A stretch of DNA of 64,000 nucleotides from Bradyrhizobium sp. BR 10289 (GCF_019455385.1 NZ_JACOFR010000006.1:124001-188000), one strand, 5' to 3'; counted from the first letter of the stretch, positions 33,991-43,373 are shown. The notes: generated by a model not told the origin, from the letters alone. Made by a program: numbers and translations.

Positions 33991-35424
33991 TCATCCGGGC
34001 TGCGTCATTTTCTCCGGCTGCACCAGACGGTCGAATTCGTCGGCTGAAACGAAGCCGAGGCGGAGCGCCTCTTCCTTCAGCGTGGTGCCGTTGTGATGTG
34101 CGGTCTTGGCGACCTTGGCCGCGTTATCGTAGCCGATCTTCGGGGCGAGCGCCGTCACCAGCATCAGCGAGCGCTGCATCAGCTCCTTGATGCGCTTCTC
34201 GTCGGCGCGGATGCCGCTGACGCAATGTTCGGTGAAGGAGCGCGCCGCGTCCGCCATCAGGCGGATCGAATGCAGCATGTTGTAGGCGAGCACGGGCTTA
34301 TAGACGTTGAGCTCGAAATGGCCCTGGCTGCCGGCAACTGTGATCGCAGTGTGATTGCCGAACACCTGGCAGCACACCATGGTCATCGCCTCGCACTGCG
34401 TCGGATTGACCTTGCCCGGCATGATCGAGGAGCCGGGCTCGTTCTCCGGCAGGATCAGCTCGCCAAGGCCCGAGCGCGGGCCTGAACCGAGCAGGCGGAT
34501 GTCGTTGGCGATCTTGAACAGGCCGGTTGCGACCGAATTGATGGCGCCATGCGCCAGCACATAGGCATCATTCGAGGCCAGCGCCTCGAATTTGTTGGCG
34601 GCGCTGGTGAAGGGGAGTTTGGTAATCCCGGCAGCGTGCTTTGCGAACAGTTTTGCAAAGCGAGGCTTGGAGTTGAGGCCGGTCCCCACCGCCGTGCCGC
34701 CCTGCGCCAGCGGATAGAGATCCTTCACCGCGACCTTCAGTCGCGCGATGCCGCTCTCGACCTGCGCGGCGTATCCGGAAAATTCCTGCCCGAGCGTCAG
34801 CGGCGTCGCATCCTGGGTGTGGGTGCGGCCGATCTTCACGATCTTGGAAAACTCCTTCTCCTTCTTGCGCAGCGCGCGGAGCAGCTCACCGAGGGCGGGG
34901 ACGAGATCGGCAGTGATGCGGCTGGCGGCCGCGATATGCATGGCAGTGGGAAAAGAGTCGTTCGACGACTGGCTCATGTTGACGTGGTCATTCGGATGCA
35001 CCGGCTTCTTGGCACCGAGCTCGCCGCCGAGCAGCTCGTTGGCGCGGTTGGCGATCACCTCGTTGAGGTTCATGTTGCTCTGAGTGCCCGAGCCGGTCTG
35101 CCACACCACAAGCGGGAAATGATCGTCGAGCTTGCCCTCGATCACCTCGCGCGCCGCGCGGATGATCGCGCCCGCGCGGCGCTGGTCGAGCAGGCCGAGC
35201 TCGAGGTTGGACTGTGCGGCCGCGAGCTTGACGATGCCGAGCGCATGCACCAGCTCGATCGGCATGCGATCGATGCCGATGCGGAAATTCTGGCGAGAGC
35301 GTTCGGTCTGCGCGCCCCAATAGCGATCGGCGGGGACTTCGATGGGACCGAAACTGTCGGTCTCGATGCGGGTGGCGGGGGACGAGGTCTTCGCGCGGGC
35401 AGCTTTGGCCATGAGCACATCCAT
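33991..35424 (-). CDS. fumC: Class II fumarate hydratase
   Basis: This 477-aa enzyme interconverts fumarate and malate in the TCA cycle, in the cytoplasm. Hallmarks are [31 protein letters not shown], the [21 protein letters not shown] block and the superfamily signature [16 protein letters not shown], which carries the catalytic Ser. Its length is typical. Another ATG five codons later (MAKAARAK) is a possible start. It lies 89 nt downstream of the SspB-like gene on the same strand. Confidence 0.97.
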   Translation of the reverse strand: MDVLMAKAARAKTSSPATRIETDSFGPIEVPADRYWGAQTERSRQNFRIGIDRMPIELVHALGIVKLAAAQSNLELGLLDQRRAGAIIRAAREVIEGKLDDHFPLVVWQTGSGTQSNMNLNEVIANRANELLGGELGAKKPVHPNDHVNMSQSSNDSFPTAMHIAAASRITADLVPALGELLRALRKKEKEFSKIVKIGRTHTQDATPLTLGQEFSGYAAQVESGIARLKVAVKDLYPLAQGGTAVGTGLNSKPRFAKLFAKHAAGITKLPFTSAANKFEALASNDAYVLAHGAINSVATGLFKIANDIRLLGSGPRSGLGELILPENEPGSSIMPGKVNPTQCEAMTMVCCQVFGNHTAITVAGSQGHFELNVYKPVLAYNMLHSIRLMADAARSFTEHCVSGIRADEKRIKELMQRSLMLVTALAPKIGYDNAAKVAKTAHHNGTTLKEEALRLGFVSADEFDRLVQPEKMTQPG

Positions 35425-35513
35425 TCCGGCGCGCGAGGTGCCGCGCGGCCTATTCAGGTGCTCTTCTATATAGGGAGTTTGGCTGGACGCGATGGCCTCG
35501 CGCCCAACCTAGA

Positions 35514-36032
35514 TCATTTCTTGCGGAAACGATCGAGCCGCACGACCTCGGCGCCGCCCTGGCTCGGCGGAGGCGGCTCTTCCGTGGTCTCTGCCTTCTC
35601 CGCGGCGGGCGCGGGCACCGACAGGGCGGATGGAGCTGGGGCCGCCGGCAGCGTCTCCGGCGCGACCTCGGCGGCGTCGGTGGTTTCGAACTGGAGGCCG
35701 AACTTCACGGACGGATCGAGGAAGCTCTTGATGGCGCTGAACGGCACGACCAGCCGTTCCGGAATGCCGCCAAAGGACAGGCCGACCTCGAAGCGGTCCT
35801 CGAGCACGGTCAGGTCCCAGAACTGGTGCTGCAGGATGATCGTCATCTCTTCCGGATATTGTGCCAGCAACCGGCTCGACAGCTTCACGCCCTCGGCCTT
35901 CGATACGAAGGTGATGAAGAAATGGTGCTCGCCCGGCAGGCCATGGGCGGCGGCATCGGTCAGCACTTTCTTGACCACGCCGCGCATCGCCTCGCTCGCC
36001 AGCACGTCGTATCGGATGTGATCGGTCGCCAT
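35514..36032 (-). CDS. SspB-like ClpXP adaptor protein
   Basis: This 172-aa protein begins MATDHIRYDVLASEAMRGVV and contains HFFITFVSKAEGVKLS and FWDLTVLEDRFEVGLSFGGIPERLVVPFSAIKSF, the SspB core fold. The C-terminus is flexible and acidic, Pro-rich, and ends in VVRLDRFRKK, the type of tail that binds ClpX. SspB-family proteins deliver ssrA-tagged peptides to ClpXP. The tmRNA gene that makes the tag lies only 113 nt upstream on the same strand. I chose the ATG at 36032, with AGGA upstream; the frame extends 17 codons further. Confidence 0.9.
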   Translation of the reverse strand: MATDHIRYDVLASEAMRGVVKKVLTDAAAHGLPGEHHFFITFVSKAEGVKLSSRLLAQYPEEMTIILQHQFWDLTVLEDRFEVGLSFGGIPERLVVPFSAIKSFLDPSVKFGLQFETTDAAEVAPETLPAAPAPSALSVPAPAAEKAETTEEPPPPSQGGAEVVRLDRFRKK

Positions 36033-36145
36033 AATGGTCCTGTTGCATTCCAGGAGACGGGCCCCCGCCGCCCGACTCGCCAAGCCGCAATAGTACCGCG
36101 CCTGACGGGTCAGCAGGAGTCCCCGCCGGGAAGGAAATCAGAGGT

Positions 36146-36475
36146 AAGTGGAGGCTTCTGTTGCCAGGTGCCTCCGAACCCCGCCTAACGGAGCTTAACC
36201 CGTTAGGACTTTAAGTTGGTCTTTCAAACTGCGTTACGCAGCCTGAGCAACCGGAGCAAAGTTGTCGTTGGCAACTATTGCAGTAGCCCGATAACGGCGG
36301 AACAATACCGGGAAAAAGTACGCCCTTTACGCCCTCGTCGATCCTATTTCGCCCCCGCCAAAACCCGCTTCTTGGGCCTGCCCCGGAAGTGGGCTTTGGT
36401 GGAGGCGCCGGGTACCGCCCCCGGGTCCGAATGGTTTATTGCGACGACCGTTTATTTCCATAGCCGGCGAACCGG
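36146..36475 (-). ncRNA. ssrA: Circularly permuted (two-piece) tmRNA
   Basis: The minus strand carries a tmRNA in the permuted alphaproteobacterial order. The acceptor piece comes first and ends with CGCCTCCACCA at 36397; its T arm reads CCGGGGGCGGTACCCGG. About 40 nt of intervening sequence (36357-36396) follow, and the coding piece starts at 36356 with GGGGGCGAAATAGGATCGAC. The 5' strand GGGGGCG and the 3' strand CGCCTCC form the seven-pair acceptor stem. The tag reading frame at 36234-36272 encodes ANDNFAPVAQAA and a stop. Hairpins such as CCTAACGG/CCGTTAGG follow. The outer ends are estimates. tmRNA rescues stalled ribosomes and marks the peptide for ClpXP. A plus-strand open frame across this region is a shadow. 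Confidence 0.93.
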
Positions 36476-36482
36476 CACCCCC

Positions 36483-36488
36483 AATATA
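36483..36488 (-). promoter_or_regulatory. Likely -10 box of ssrA promoter
   Basis: On the minus strand TATATT stands about 8 nt before the estimated 5' end of ssrA and is framed by CCCCC and GGGGG. A convincing -35 box is not clear; GTTTTT lies 17 nt further upstream. The call rests on position and on the -10 sequence only. Confidence 0.4.
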
Positions 36489-36610
36489 GGGGGCAAAGCT
36501 TTCGAAAAACAGAGGTTTCGAGCGGCGAGGGCGCGGTTCCCTTTGGATAGGGCCGGATCGTCGCCAAGGCGATCTTGGCCGCGGCCCGGCACGCGTTCTA
36601 AGCTTCTGAC

Positions 36611-37216
36611 ATGTCCCCGGATTCCGCACCGGCCGCTCAAGAGCCGGATATCGCCGCCGCCCACGCCCGGCCGCCCGGCCTGCTGGCCCTGTTCCTGGCG
36701 TTTGCCCGGATGTCGCTGGCCGGCTTCGGCGGCGTCCTGGTATTCGCCCGGCACGCCATCGTCGACCAGCACCGCTGGATGACGGCGGACGAGTTCAACG
36801 AGACCTTCGCGCTCTGCCATTTCCTGCCCGGGCCCAACATCGTCAACCTGTCGATGGTGTTTGGCGCCCGGCTGCGCGGGATCGCCGGGGGCGTTGCCGC
36901 CTTCACCGGGCTGCTGCTGCCGCCGACGGGGATCATGACCGTGCTTGCGATCATCTATGCCCGGTTCGGCGATGTGGAGGTGCTGCGGCGTAGTCTCGCA
37001 GGCATCTCCTGCGCTGCGGTCGGCCTGTTGATCGCGGTGGTCTTCCGGATGATGACGCCGCTGCTCAAGCGGATGGACGTCGTCGTGATCGTCCTGATGC
37101 TCGGCGTCTTCGTCGCCATCGGCGTGCTCCGCCTGCCGCTCCAGGCGGTGCTGCTGGTCGCGATTCCCGTCAGCATCGGCGTCAGATATCTGATGCGGCG
37201 GAAGGTAGCAGCATGA
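36611..37216 (+). CDS. Chromate transporter, N-terminal half (short-chain ChrA)
   Basis: This 201-aa membrane protein has the CHR-family signature LAFARMSLAGFGGVLVFARHAIV and FNETFALCHFLPGPNIVNLSMVFGARLRG, with about six helices. Full-length ChrA joins two such halves in one chain of about 400 aa. Here the two halves are encoded by overlapping genes, the short-chain arrangement, and must act together. The family exports chromate, though some members may transport other anions. The start is just after the tmRNA promoter region on the opposite strand. Confidence 0.9.
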   Translation: MSPDSAPAAQEPDIAAAHARPPGLLALFLAFARMSLAGFGGVLVFARHAIVDQHRWMTADEFNETFALCHFLPGPNIVNLSMVFGARLRGIAGGVAAFTGLLLPPTGIMTVLAIIYARFGDVEVLRRSLAGISCAAVGLLIAVVFRMMTPLLKRMDVVVIVLMLGVFVAIGVLRLPLQAVLLVAIPVSIGVRYLMRRKVAA

Positions 37217-37743
37217 ACAGCGATAACCCGATCTGGGCGCTGATCTCCACCTTTGGTCTAATGTCGCTGTTCGCGGTCGGCGGCGCCGCCGCAGCGGTGC
37301 CCGAGATGCACCGCGTCGCGGTTGAGATGCATCACTGGATGACCGACAAGCAGTTCGCGGACGCCTATGCGATTGCGCAGCTCTCGCCAGGTCCAAACGT
37401 GCTTATCGTGACGTTAATCGGCTATGCCGTCGCGGGAATCCCCGGCGCACTCGCCGCGACGCTGGCGATGTGCCTGCCGACGGCGCTGGTTGCCTATTAT
37501 GTCAGCCGTCTGTTGAACCGGCCCAGCCAATCCCGCTGGCCCGGCCTGATCCAGGCTGCACTGGTTCCGCTCTCGATCGGATTGATGGCAGCCAGCGCCC
37601 TGATCCTGGCCCAGTCGACCGATCGCACCATTGCTGCACTGCTTCTGACCGCGACGGTTGCAGTGCTCGCCTCGGTCTCGCGCATCAATCCGCTATGGCT
37701 TCTGCTCGCAGGAGGCCTGTTTGGTTTTGCTGGCATTGTGTGA
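37213..37743 (+). CDS. Chromate transporter, C-terminal half (short-chain ChrA)
   Basis: This 176-aa membrane protein has the same CHR motif in the second-half form: STFGLMSLFAVGGAAAAVPEMHRVAV and FADAYAIAQLSPGPNVLIVTLIGYAVAG. Its ATG overlaps the stop of the first half by four nt (ATGA), so the two are translated together and likely form a heterodimer in the inner membrane. The two related sequences arose by duplication. Confidence 0.9.
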   Translation: MNSDNPIWALISTFGLMSLFAVGGAAAAVPEMHRVAVEMHHWMTDKQFADAYAIAQLSPGPNVLIVTLIGYAVAGIPGALAATLAMCLPTALVAYYVSRLLNRPSQSRWPGLIQAALVPLSIGLMAASALILAQSTDRTIAALLLTATVAVLASVSRINPLWLLLAGGLFGFAGIV

Positions 37744-37838
37744 TGAAAATCGCTAGGCAATGGTCCGGGCCGGGGATCCACTTCCAGCCGATTTAGAACA
37801 ACAGTGCTCGTGACTTACGGGTCGCGGAGGAGACATGC

Positions 37839-38600
37839 ATGGCCGAGACGATGGGCCACTCAGCGACAGCCACCCGAAACACGTCGGTGGCGATCGGCTT
37901 TTGCCTGCTGGCGATAGCGCCGCAGATCTTCGAATTCATCTGGTCGATCGGGACGATCTTCGGCTGGGGCGCCGGACGCGGCCCGGCCACCGTCCTGATC
38001 AGCCACGCGACCGCGCTGGTCGCAGGCGCTCCCGCAGCGCTGATCGCAGCGGCCGGCGGTGACACCAAGAAGGCGTCGTCCGATGTCCTGTTGGCGCTCA
38101 TCTATTCCTATCCAATTCTGGCGGTCGCCATCGTCACGCTGTTCATGACGATCCGCTCGGCGCAGGACTATGTCGGCGGCGTGATTCTCATGGCGCTGGC
38201 GCTGTTCGCGCTGTGGGCTTCGAGCGATTTGCAGGGCATGCGCGGCTTCTCCTTCGGCGCGGGCACCGCGCCACGGATGTTCGGCGGATTGCTGGTGGCC
38301 TTGTCCGCGGGCATCGCCCTCACCGGGCTTTTGACCGATGGGCCGGGAATGTCCCATTACTCCTGGCGCGGGCCCATGTTCGTGATGGCCTCGATCGTGT
38401 TTTTCGCACTCGCGATCCGGCCGCTCGGCCTCGTCGTCTCGGCCTTCGTCAGCTTCATGATCGCCGCGACGGGATCGCATGAGACGCGCTGGGTGGAGGC
38501 CGCGATCGTCGGCGCCTGCCTGACGGTCGGCTGCGCGCTGCTCTTTCCCTACGTGCTCGGTCTGCCGATGCCGATGTTTCCGCGCTTCCTGAACCCGTGA
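37839..38600 (+). CDS. tctB: TctB-family small membrane subunit of a tricarboxylate transporter, with extra N-terminal helices
   Basis: This 253-aa protein has about six to seven membrane helices. The C-terminal 150 residues resemble TctB, with YVGGVILMALALFALWASSDL, SFGAGTAPRMFGGLLVALS and ASIVFFALAIRPLGLVVSAFVSFMIA. TctB proteins are usually near 150 aa, so about 100 residues at the N-terminus are additional and contain two or three helices. It is part of the tripartite tricarboxylate transporter with TctA (next gene, 7 nt away) and TctC. The transport substrate is a carboxylate of unknown identity. Confidence 0.85.
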   Translation: MAETMGHSATATRNTSVAIGFCLLAIAPQIFEFIWSIGTIFGWGAGRGPATVLISHATALVAGAPAALIAAAGGDTKKASSDVLLALIYSYPILAVAIVTLFMTIRSAQDYVGGVILMALALFALWASSDLQGMRGFSFGAGTAPRMFGGLLVALSAGIALTGLLTDGPGMSHYSWRGPMFVMASIVFFALAIRPLGLVVSAFVSFMIAATGSHETRWVEAAIVGACLTVGCALLFPYVLGLPMPMFPRFLNP

Positions 38601-38607
38601 GGCTGTG

Positions 38608-40122
38608 ATGGATATTTTTGCCAACCTCGCTCACGGTTTTGCCGTCGCGCTCTCGCCGATCAACCTTCTGATGTGCCTGATCGGCGCCCTCGTCGGCACC
38701 CTGGTCGGTGTGCTCCCGGGCATCGGCACCATTGCGACCGTCGCGATGCTGCTGCCGATCACCTTCGGCCTGCCGCCGGTCGGCGCGCTGATCATGCTCG
38801 CCGGCATCTATTACGGCGCGCAATATGGCGGCTCGACCACGTCGATCCTGGTCAACATTCCAGGCGAGGCAACATCGGTCGTCACCGCCATCGACGGCCA
38901 CCAGATGGCGAAGCAGGGCCGCGCCGGTCCGGCGCTGGCGATCGCGGCGATCGGCTCGTTCTTCGCCGGCTGCGTCGCGACCGTCTTGATCGCGGTTCTC
39001 GGCGCGCCGCTGACGAAGCTCGCGCTGGCGTTCGGCCCGGCCGAATATTTCTCGCTGATGGTGCTCGGCCTGATCTTCGCGGTCGTGCTGGCCAAGGGCT
39101 CGGTGCTGAAGGCGATCGCGATGATCGTGTTCGGCCTGCTGCTCTCGATGGTCGGCTCGGACATCGAAACCGGCGCCTCGCGCATGGCCTTCAACATTCC
39201 GGAACTCGCAGACGGTCTCGGCTTTGCGACGGTGGCGATGGGTGTGTTCGGCTTTGCCGAGATCATCCGCAATCTCGACGCCGGCGCCGAGATGAATCGC
39301 GACCTCGTGCAGCAGAAGATCACCGGCCTGATGCCGACCAGGAAGGATTTGATCGACTCGACGCCGCCGATCCTGCGCGGCACCGTGCTCGGCTCGATCC
39401 TCGGCATCCTGCCGGGCGGCGGTGCTGTCATCGCCTCGTTCGCGGCCTATACGCTCGAGAAGAAGCTCGCCAAGAACCCGTCGCGGTTCGGTCGCGGCGC
39501 GATCGAGGGCGTGGCGGCGCCCGAAAGCGCCAACAACGCGGCGGCGCAGACCTCCTTCATTCCGCTCTTGACGCTCGGCATCCCGCCGAACGCGGTGATG
39601 GCGCTGATGGTGGGCGCGATGACCATTCACGGCATCGTGCCGGGCCCGCAAGTGATGCAGAAGCAGCCGGATCTCGTTTGGGGCATGATCGCCTCGATGT
39701 GGATCGGCAACCTCATGCTGATCATCATCAACCTGCCGCTGGTCGGCATCTGGGTCCGCCTCTTGCGCGTGCCTTACCGGCTGATGTTCCCCTCGATCGT
39801 GATCTTCTGCGCGATCGGCATCTACTCGGTGAACAATGCACCTGTGGACGTCATCCTCGCAGGCGTGTTCGGTCTCGTCGGCTACTGGCTGATCAAGCAC
39901 GATTTCGAGCCGGCCCCGCTGCTGCTCGGTATGGTGCTCGGACCGCTGATGGAAGAGAACCTGCGTCGTGCGCTCTTGATCTCCCGCGGCGACTGGAGCG
40001 TGTTCCTGACGCGTCCGCTGTCGGCGGTCTTGCTGGCGATCGCCGCCTTCCTGCTGCTGCTCACGGTGCTGCCGGTGCTGCGTGCCAAGCGCGACGAGGT
40101 GTTCACCGAATCGGAGAACTGA
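38608..40122 (+). CDS. tctA: TctA-family large permease subunit of tricarboxylate transporter
   Basis: This 504-aa integral membrane protein has about eleven or twelve helices and the TctA signatures GTLVGVLPGIGTIATVAMLLPITFGLPP, YYGAQYGGSTTSILVNIPGEATSVVT and SANNAAAQTSFIPLLTLGIPPNAVMALM. It is the channel subunit driven by an ion gradient. The ATG at 38608 has GAGG five bases before it; a GTG at 38605 is also possible. A strong hairpin terminator follows its stop, before tctC. Confidence 0.95.
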   Translation: MDIFANLAHGFAVALSPINLLMCLIGALVGTLVGVLPGIGTIATVAMLLPITFGLPPVGALIMLAGIYYGAQYGGSTTSILVNIPGEATSVVTAIDGHQMAKQGRAGPALAIAAIGSFFAGCVATVLIAVLGAPLTKLALAFGPAEYFSLMVLGLIFAVVLAKGSVLKAIAMIVFGLLLSMVGSDIETGASRMAFNIPELADGLGFATVAMGVFGFAEIIRNLDAGAEMNRDLVQQKITGLMPTRKDLIDSTPPILRGTVLGSILGILPGGGAVIASFAAYTLEKKLAKNPSRFGRGAIEGVAAPESANNAAAQTSFIPLLTLGIPPNAVMALMVGAMTIHGIVPGPQVMQKQPDLVWGMIASMWIGNLMLIIINLPLVGIWVRLLRVPYRLMFPSIVIFCAIGIYSVNNAPVDVILAGVFGLVGYWLIKHDFEPAPLLLGMVLGPLMEENLRRALLISRGDWSVFLTRPLSAVLLAIAAFLLLLTVLPVLRAKRDEVFTESEN

Positions 40123-40192
40123 TCGCGCGGCGCCTGCGTCCGCACGCCGCATTCGGAAGTCGAATCGACTTGTGCGATGTGTTCGTGAAATG

Positions 40193-40224
40193 AAAATGCC
40201 GGCCCTTGTGGCCGGCATTTTTGT
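40193..40224 (+). terminator. Intrinsic terminator between tctA and tctC
   Basis: AAATGCCGGCC and GGCCGGCATTT form an 11-bp stem with the loop CTTGT, followed by TTGTTT. It lies 71 nt after tctA and 22 nt before the tctC start. It should end tctBA transcripts or lower tctC expression in that operon; tctC may also have its own signal. The A run at its left makes it bidirectional. Confidence 0.8.
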
Positions 40225-40246
40225 TTGTGTCCCGGGGGGAAACGAC

Positions 40247-41230
40247 ATGACCTCTATTCGCGCGCTCGCCACGGGCGCATGTGCCGTCGCGCTGGCGTCG
40301 CTGTGCGCCTTTGTCGCACCAGCTGAGGCGCAGACCTATCCGACGCGCGGCATCACCATGATCGTGCCGTTTGCGGCGGGCGGGCCGACCGATGTCGTCG
40401 CACGGATCGTCACCTCGCACATGGCGCAGGCGCTCGGCCAGAGCATCGTCATCGAGAACGTCGTCGGCGCCGGCGGCACCACCGCGACCACGCGCGCCGC
40501 GCGCGCGGCCAGTGACGGCTATACGCTCATCACGGGGCATATGGGCACGCATGCCGCCTCGGTGCCGCTCTATCCAAAGCTCGCCTATCATCCGGAGAAG
40601 GATTTCGAGCCGATCGCGCTGCTCGCGGGCACGCCGATCCTGATCCTCGCGCGCAAGGACTTTCCGCCGAAGGACCTCAAGGAGTTCGTTGCTTACGTGA
40701 AGGCCAATGCCGAGAAGGTGAATGCCGCGCATGCCGGCGTCGGCTCGGTCTCGCACGTGTCCTGCGAGCTCTTGCACTCAATCCTCGACATCAAGCCGGT
40801 CGGCGTGCCGTTCAACGGCACCGGTCCTGCGATGAACGCGCTGGTGGCGGGACAGGTCGATTACATGTGCGATCAGATCGTCAACGCCGTGCCGCAGATC
40901 AACGCCGGCACCATCAAGGCCTATGCGATCGCAACGCCCGAGCGCAATCCGTCGCTGCCGAACGTGCCGACCACGACGGAAGCCGGCCTGCCGACCTTCC
41001 AGGCCCAGGCGTGGAATGCGATGTTCGCGCCGAAGGGAACTTCGCCTGCGATCATTGCCAGCCTGAATGCCGCCGCCGTCAAGGCGCTGGACGACGAGAC
41101 CGTCAAGAAGCGCCTGCTCGAGCTCGGCAGCGTCATTCCGACGCCCGCCGAGCGGACCCCGGAGGCGCTCGCGACCCTCGTCAAGAATGAGATCGCGAAG
41201 TGGACCCCGGTGCTGAAGCCGGCAACTTAA
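40247..41230 (+). CDS. tctC: TctC-family periplasmic carboxylate-binding protein
   Basis: This 327-aa protein has a signal peptide (LATGACAVALASLCAFVAPAEA). The Bug/TctC core opens with YPTRGITMIVPFAAGGPTDVVARI, and FEPIALLAGTPILILARKDFPP and KAYAIATPERNPSLPNVPTTTEAGL are typical. It captures the substrate in the periplasm for the TctAB permease. GGGGGGAAACGAC precedes the ATG. The frame reads further upstream, but that part contains the terminator hairpin and is not coding. The substrate is unknown. Confidence 0.95.
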   Translation: MTSIRALATGACAVALASLCAFVAPAEAQTYPTRGITMIVPFAAGGPTDVVARIVTSHMAQALGQSIVIENVVGAGGTTATTRAARAASDGYTLITGHMGTHAASVPLYPKLAYHPEKDFEPIALLAGTPILILARKDFPPKDLKEFVAYVKANAEKVNAAHAGVGSVSHVSCELLHSILDIKPVGVPFNGTGPAMNALVAGQVDYMCDQIVNAVPQINAGTIKAYAIATPERNPSLPNVPTTTEAGLPTFQAQAWNAMFAPKGTSPAIIASLNAAAVKALDDETVKKRLLELGSVIPTPAERTPEALATLVKNEIAKWTPVLKPAT

Positions 41231-41419
41231 CTAACATTTTCAATCCGATAGACGACGGGCGGGACGTCGAGTTCCGCCCCTTGTCGTTTGCCGCGGGAGC
41301 GCTCACCTTTTCCGGGGTATAATCTGTGGGAGCAGCGAATCGCTGCTGTCACAGCGTGGAAGCGGCCGTTAAGTTCGCCGCCTCCCCAAAGGCTGCCGTC
41401 TTTCTAAAGGTTTGGGCAT

Positions 41420-42214
41420 ATGCACCAGTATCAGGACCTGCTCGAGCGAATTCTTTCAGACGGCGCCGAGAAGACCGACCGGACCGGCACCGGCACGCTA
41501 TCCGTGTTCGGGCATCAGATGCGCTTCAATCTGTCCGCCGGCTTCCCGATGCTGACGACCAAGCGGCTGCCGCTGAAGGCGATCGTGCATGAGCTGCTGT
41601 GGTTCCTGAAGGGCGACACCAACATCAAGTATCTCAAGGACAATGGCGTCACCATCTGGGACGAGTGGGCGGACGCCAATGGCGACCTCGGCCCGGTTTA
41701 TGGACATCAGTGGCGCTCCTGGCCCACGGCCGATGGCGGCAGCATCGACCAGATCGCCAAGGTCATCGAGATGATCAAGCGCACCCCGGATTCGCGCCGG
41801 CTGATCGTCACCGCGTGGAATCCGGCCGATGTCGAGAAGATGGCGCTGCCACCCTGCCACCTGCTGTTCCAGTTCTATGTCGCCAACGGCAAACTCTCGT
41901 GCCAGCTCTATCAGCGCTCGGCCGACGTGTTCCTCGGCGTGCCCTTCAACATCGCCTCCTACGCGCTGCTCACCATGATGGTGGCGCAGGTCACCGGTCT
42001 CAAGCCCGGCGACTTCGTGCACTCGCTCGGCGACACCCATCTCTATTCCAACCATCTGGAACAGGCCCGGCTCCAGCTGACGCGTGCGCCGCGTGCGCTG
42101 CCGGTGATGCGCATCAATCCTGAGGTGAAGGACATCTTCTCCTTCCGCTACGAGGATTTCGAGCTCGTCGGTTACGACCCGCATCCGCACATCAAGGCGG
42201 AAGTCGCGGTCTAG
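41420..42214 (+). CDS. thyA: Thymidylate synthase
   Basis: This 264-aa enzyme methylates dUMP to dTMP using methylene-tetrahydrofolate. The catalytic Cys146 lies in [11 protein letters not shown], the same position and length as in E. coli. [28 protein letters not shown] and [24 protein letters not shown] are invariant blocks. The 189-nt gap before it holds the promoter and a possible GC hairpin of the GGGCGG/CCGCCC type near 41263-41280. A GNAT gene and the dihydrofolate reductase gene follow on the same strand, so the thymidylate cycle is encoded together. Confidence 0.98.
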   Translation: MHQYQDLLERILSDGAEKTDRTGTGTLSVFGHQMRFNLSAGFPMLTTKRLPLKAIVHELLWFLKGDTNIKYLKDNGVTIWDEWADANGDLGPVYGHQWRSWPTADGGSIDQIAKVIEMIKRTPDSRRLIVTAWNPADVEKMALPPCHLLFQFYVANGKLSCQLYQRSADVFLGVPFNIASYALLTMMVAQVTGLKPGDFVHSLGDTHLYSNHLEQARLQLTRAPRALPVMRINPEVKDIFSFRYEDFELVGYDPHPHIKAEVAV

Positions 42215-42219
42215 CGCCG

Positions 42220-42705
42220 ATGGCGTTGAACATCCGCCGCGCGCGTCCTGGCGAAGCCGGGCTCGTTCTCGATTTCGTCCGTGAGCTCGCCGAGTACGAA
42301 AAGCTCTCGCACGAGGTCGAGGCGACTGAGGCTGATATCGCGCACGCGCTGTTCGGCGAGAGACCACAGCTCTATTGCGCGATTGCCGAGTGGAACGGCG
42401 AAGCTGTCGGCTTCGCGGTATGGTTTCTCAATTTCTCCACCTTCAGCGGTCGCCACGGCATCTATCTCGAAGATCTCTACGTGCGACCGTCGCATCGCGG
42501 CAAAGGTCTCGGCAAGGCGCTGCTGGTGCACCTCGCCAGGGAATGCGTCGACAACGGCTGGTCGCGCCTGCAATGGGCGGTGCTCGACTGGAACGCGCCG
42601 TCGATCGCGTTCTACAAGTCCCTCGGCGCCGTGATGATGGACGACTGGACGCTGTGCCGCGTCACTGGTCCTGCGCTGACGCAGCTGGCCGGGAGCACGA
42701 CCTGA
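42220..42705 (+). CDS. GNAT-family N-acetyltransferase
   Basis: This 161-aa protein has a GNAT fold with the acetyl-CoA loop RPSHRGKGLGKALLVHLAREC, the beta-strand IYLEDLYV before it, and the late LDWNAPSIAFYKSLGA motif. It resembles the diamine or spermidine acetyltransferase-like group (SAT family), but the substrate is unknown. It is 5 nt after thyA and its stop TGA overlaps the folA ATG by one base, so it is cotranscribed with folate genes. Confidence 0.93.
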   Translation: MALNIRRARPGEAGLVLDFVRELAEYEKLSHEVEATEADIAHALFGERPQLYCAIAEWNGEAVGFAVWFLNFSTFSGRHGIYLEDLYVRPSHRGKGLGKALLVHLARECVDNGWSRLQWAVLDWNAPSIAFYKSLGAVMMDDWTLCRVTGPALTQLAGSTT

Positions 42706-43214
42706 TGGAAATCGTCTTCGTCGTTGCGATCGCGGAGAACGGTATCATCGGTGCGGGTAACGCGATCCCGTGGCGTTTGAAGTCCGACATGGCGCGGTTC
42801 AAGGCGCTGACGATCGGCAAGCCCGTGATCATGGGCCGCAAGACCTTCGAATCTCTGCGCCGGCCGCTGCCGAACCGCACCAACATCGTGATCACGCGTG
42901 ACGCGAACTATCGCGCCGCGGGTGCCATTGTCACGACATCCTCCGCCGCTGCGGCTGCGGTTGCACTCGGTGATGCCCTGCGGCGGTCGGTCGCCGAGAT
43001 CGCGGTGATCGGCGGCGCCGAGATCTATCGGCAATGGCTCGATCGCGCCGATCGTCTCGAGATCACTGAAGTGCACGCGCGTCCGGAAGGCGACACGCAT
43101 TTCGATATCCCCCGGGCCGAATGGGATGAGGTCGCCCGTGTCCGCCATCCGGCCGGACCCGACGACAGCGCCGACTACTCCTATGTGACATATCGTCGGC
43201 GGTCGCCCCATTAA
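42705..43214 (+). CDS. folA: Dihydrofolate reductase
   Basis: This 169-aa enzyme reduces dihydrofolate to tetrahydrofolate. The N-terminus MEIVFVVAIAENGIIGAGNAIPWRL and the active-site Asp in KSDMARFKALT match the family. GKPVIMGRKTFESL is the NADPH-binding segment and IGGAEIYRQWL the later one. The frame runs upstream through the GNAT gene, but the true ATG overlaps the GNAT stop as TGATG. It restores the folate consumed by ThyA two genes upstream. Confidence 0.97.
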   Translation: MEIVFVVAIAENGIIGAGNAIPWRLKSDMARFKALTIGKPVIMGRKTFESLRRPLPNRTNIVITRDANYRAAGAIVTTSSAAAAAVALGDALRRSVAEIAVIGGAEIYRQWLDRADRLEITEVHARPEGDTHFDIPRAEWDEVARVRHPAGPDDSADYSYVTYRRRSPH

Positions 43215-43373
43215 CCGCTTTTGCCAATGTTTACATTGACTTTTTCGTGCCCGAGCATAGCTCGGAGGATGGCGAGGGCTGCGTTGTAAGGGACCTGCCT
43301 GTCCCCTATAAAGCCGGACCGGACAATACGGGCCAGGTTAGTTCTAGTCCCGGTCTGCCGAGGAGAGCGTCGA

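Noticed and set aside
36216..36782. A 188-codon plus-strand frame before the chromate transporter
   Set aside because: It runs through the tmRNA gene on the opposite strand and overlaps the real chrA start in another frame.
40082..40246. An upstream extension of tctC
   Set aside because: It passes through the terminator hairpin, and the signal peptide begins at the later ATG with a good ribosome site.
38455..40272. A 605-codon minus-strand frame opposite tctA
   Set aside because: It is almost entirely Arg, Asp, Glu, His and Gln, as expected from the reverse of a membrane-protein gene.
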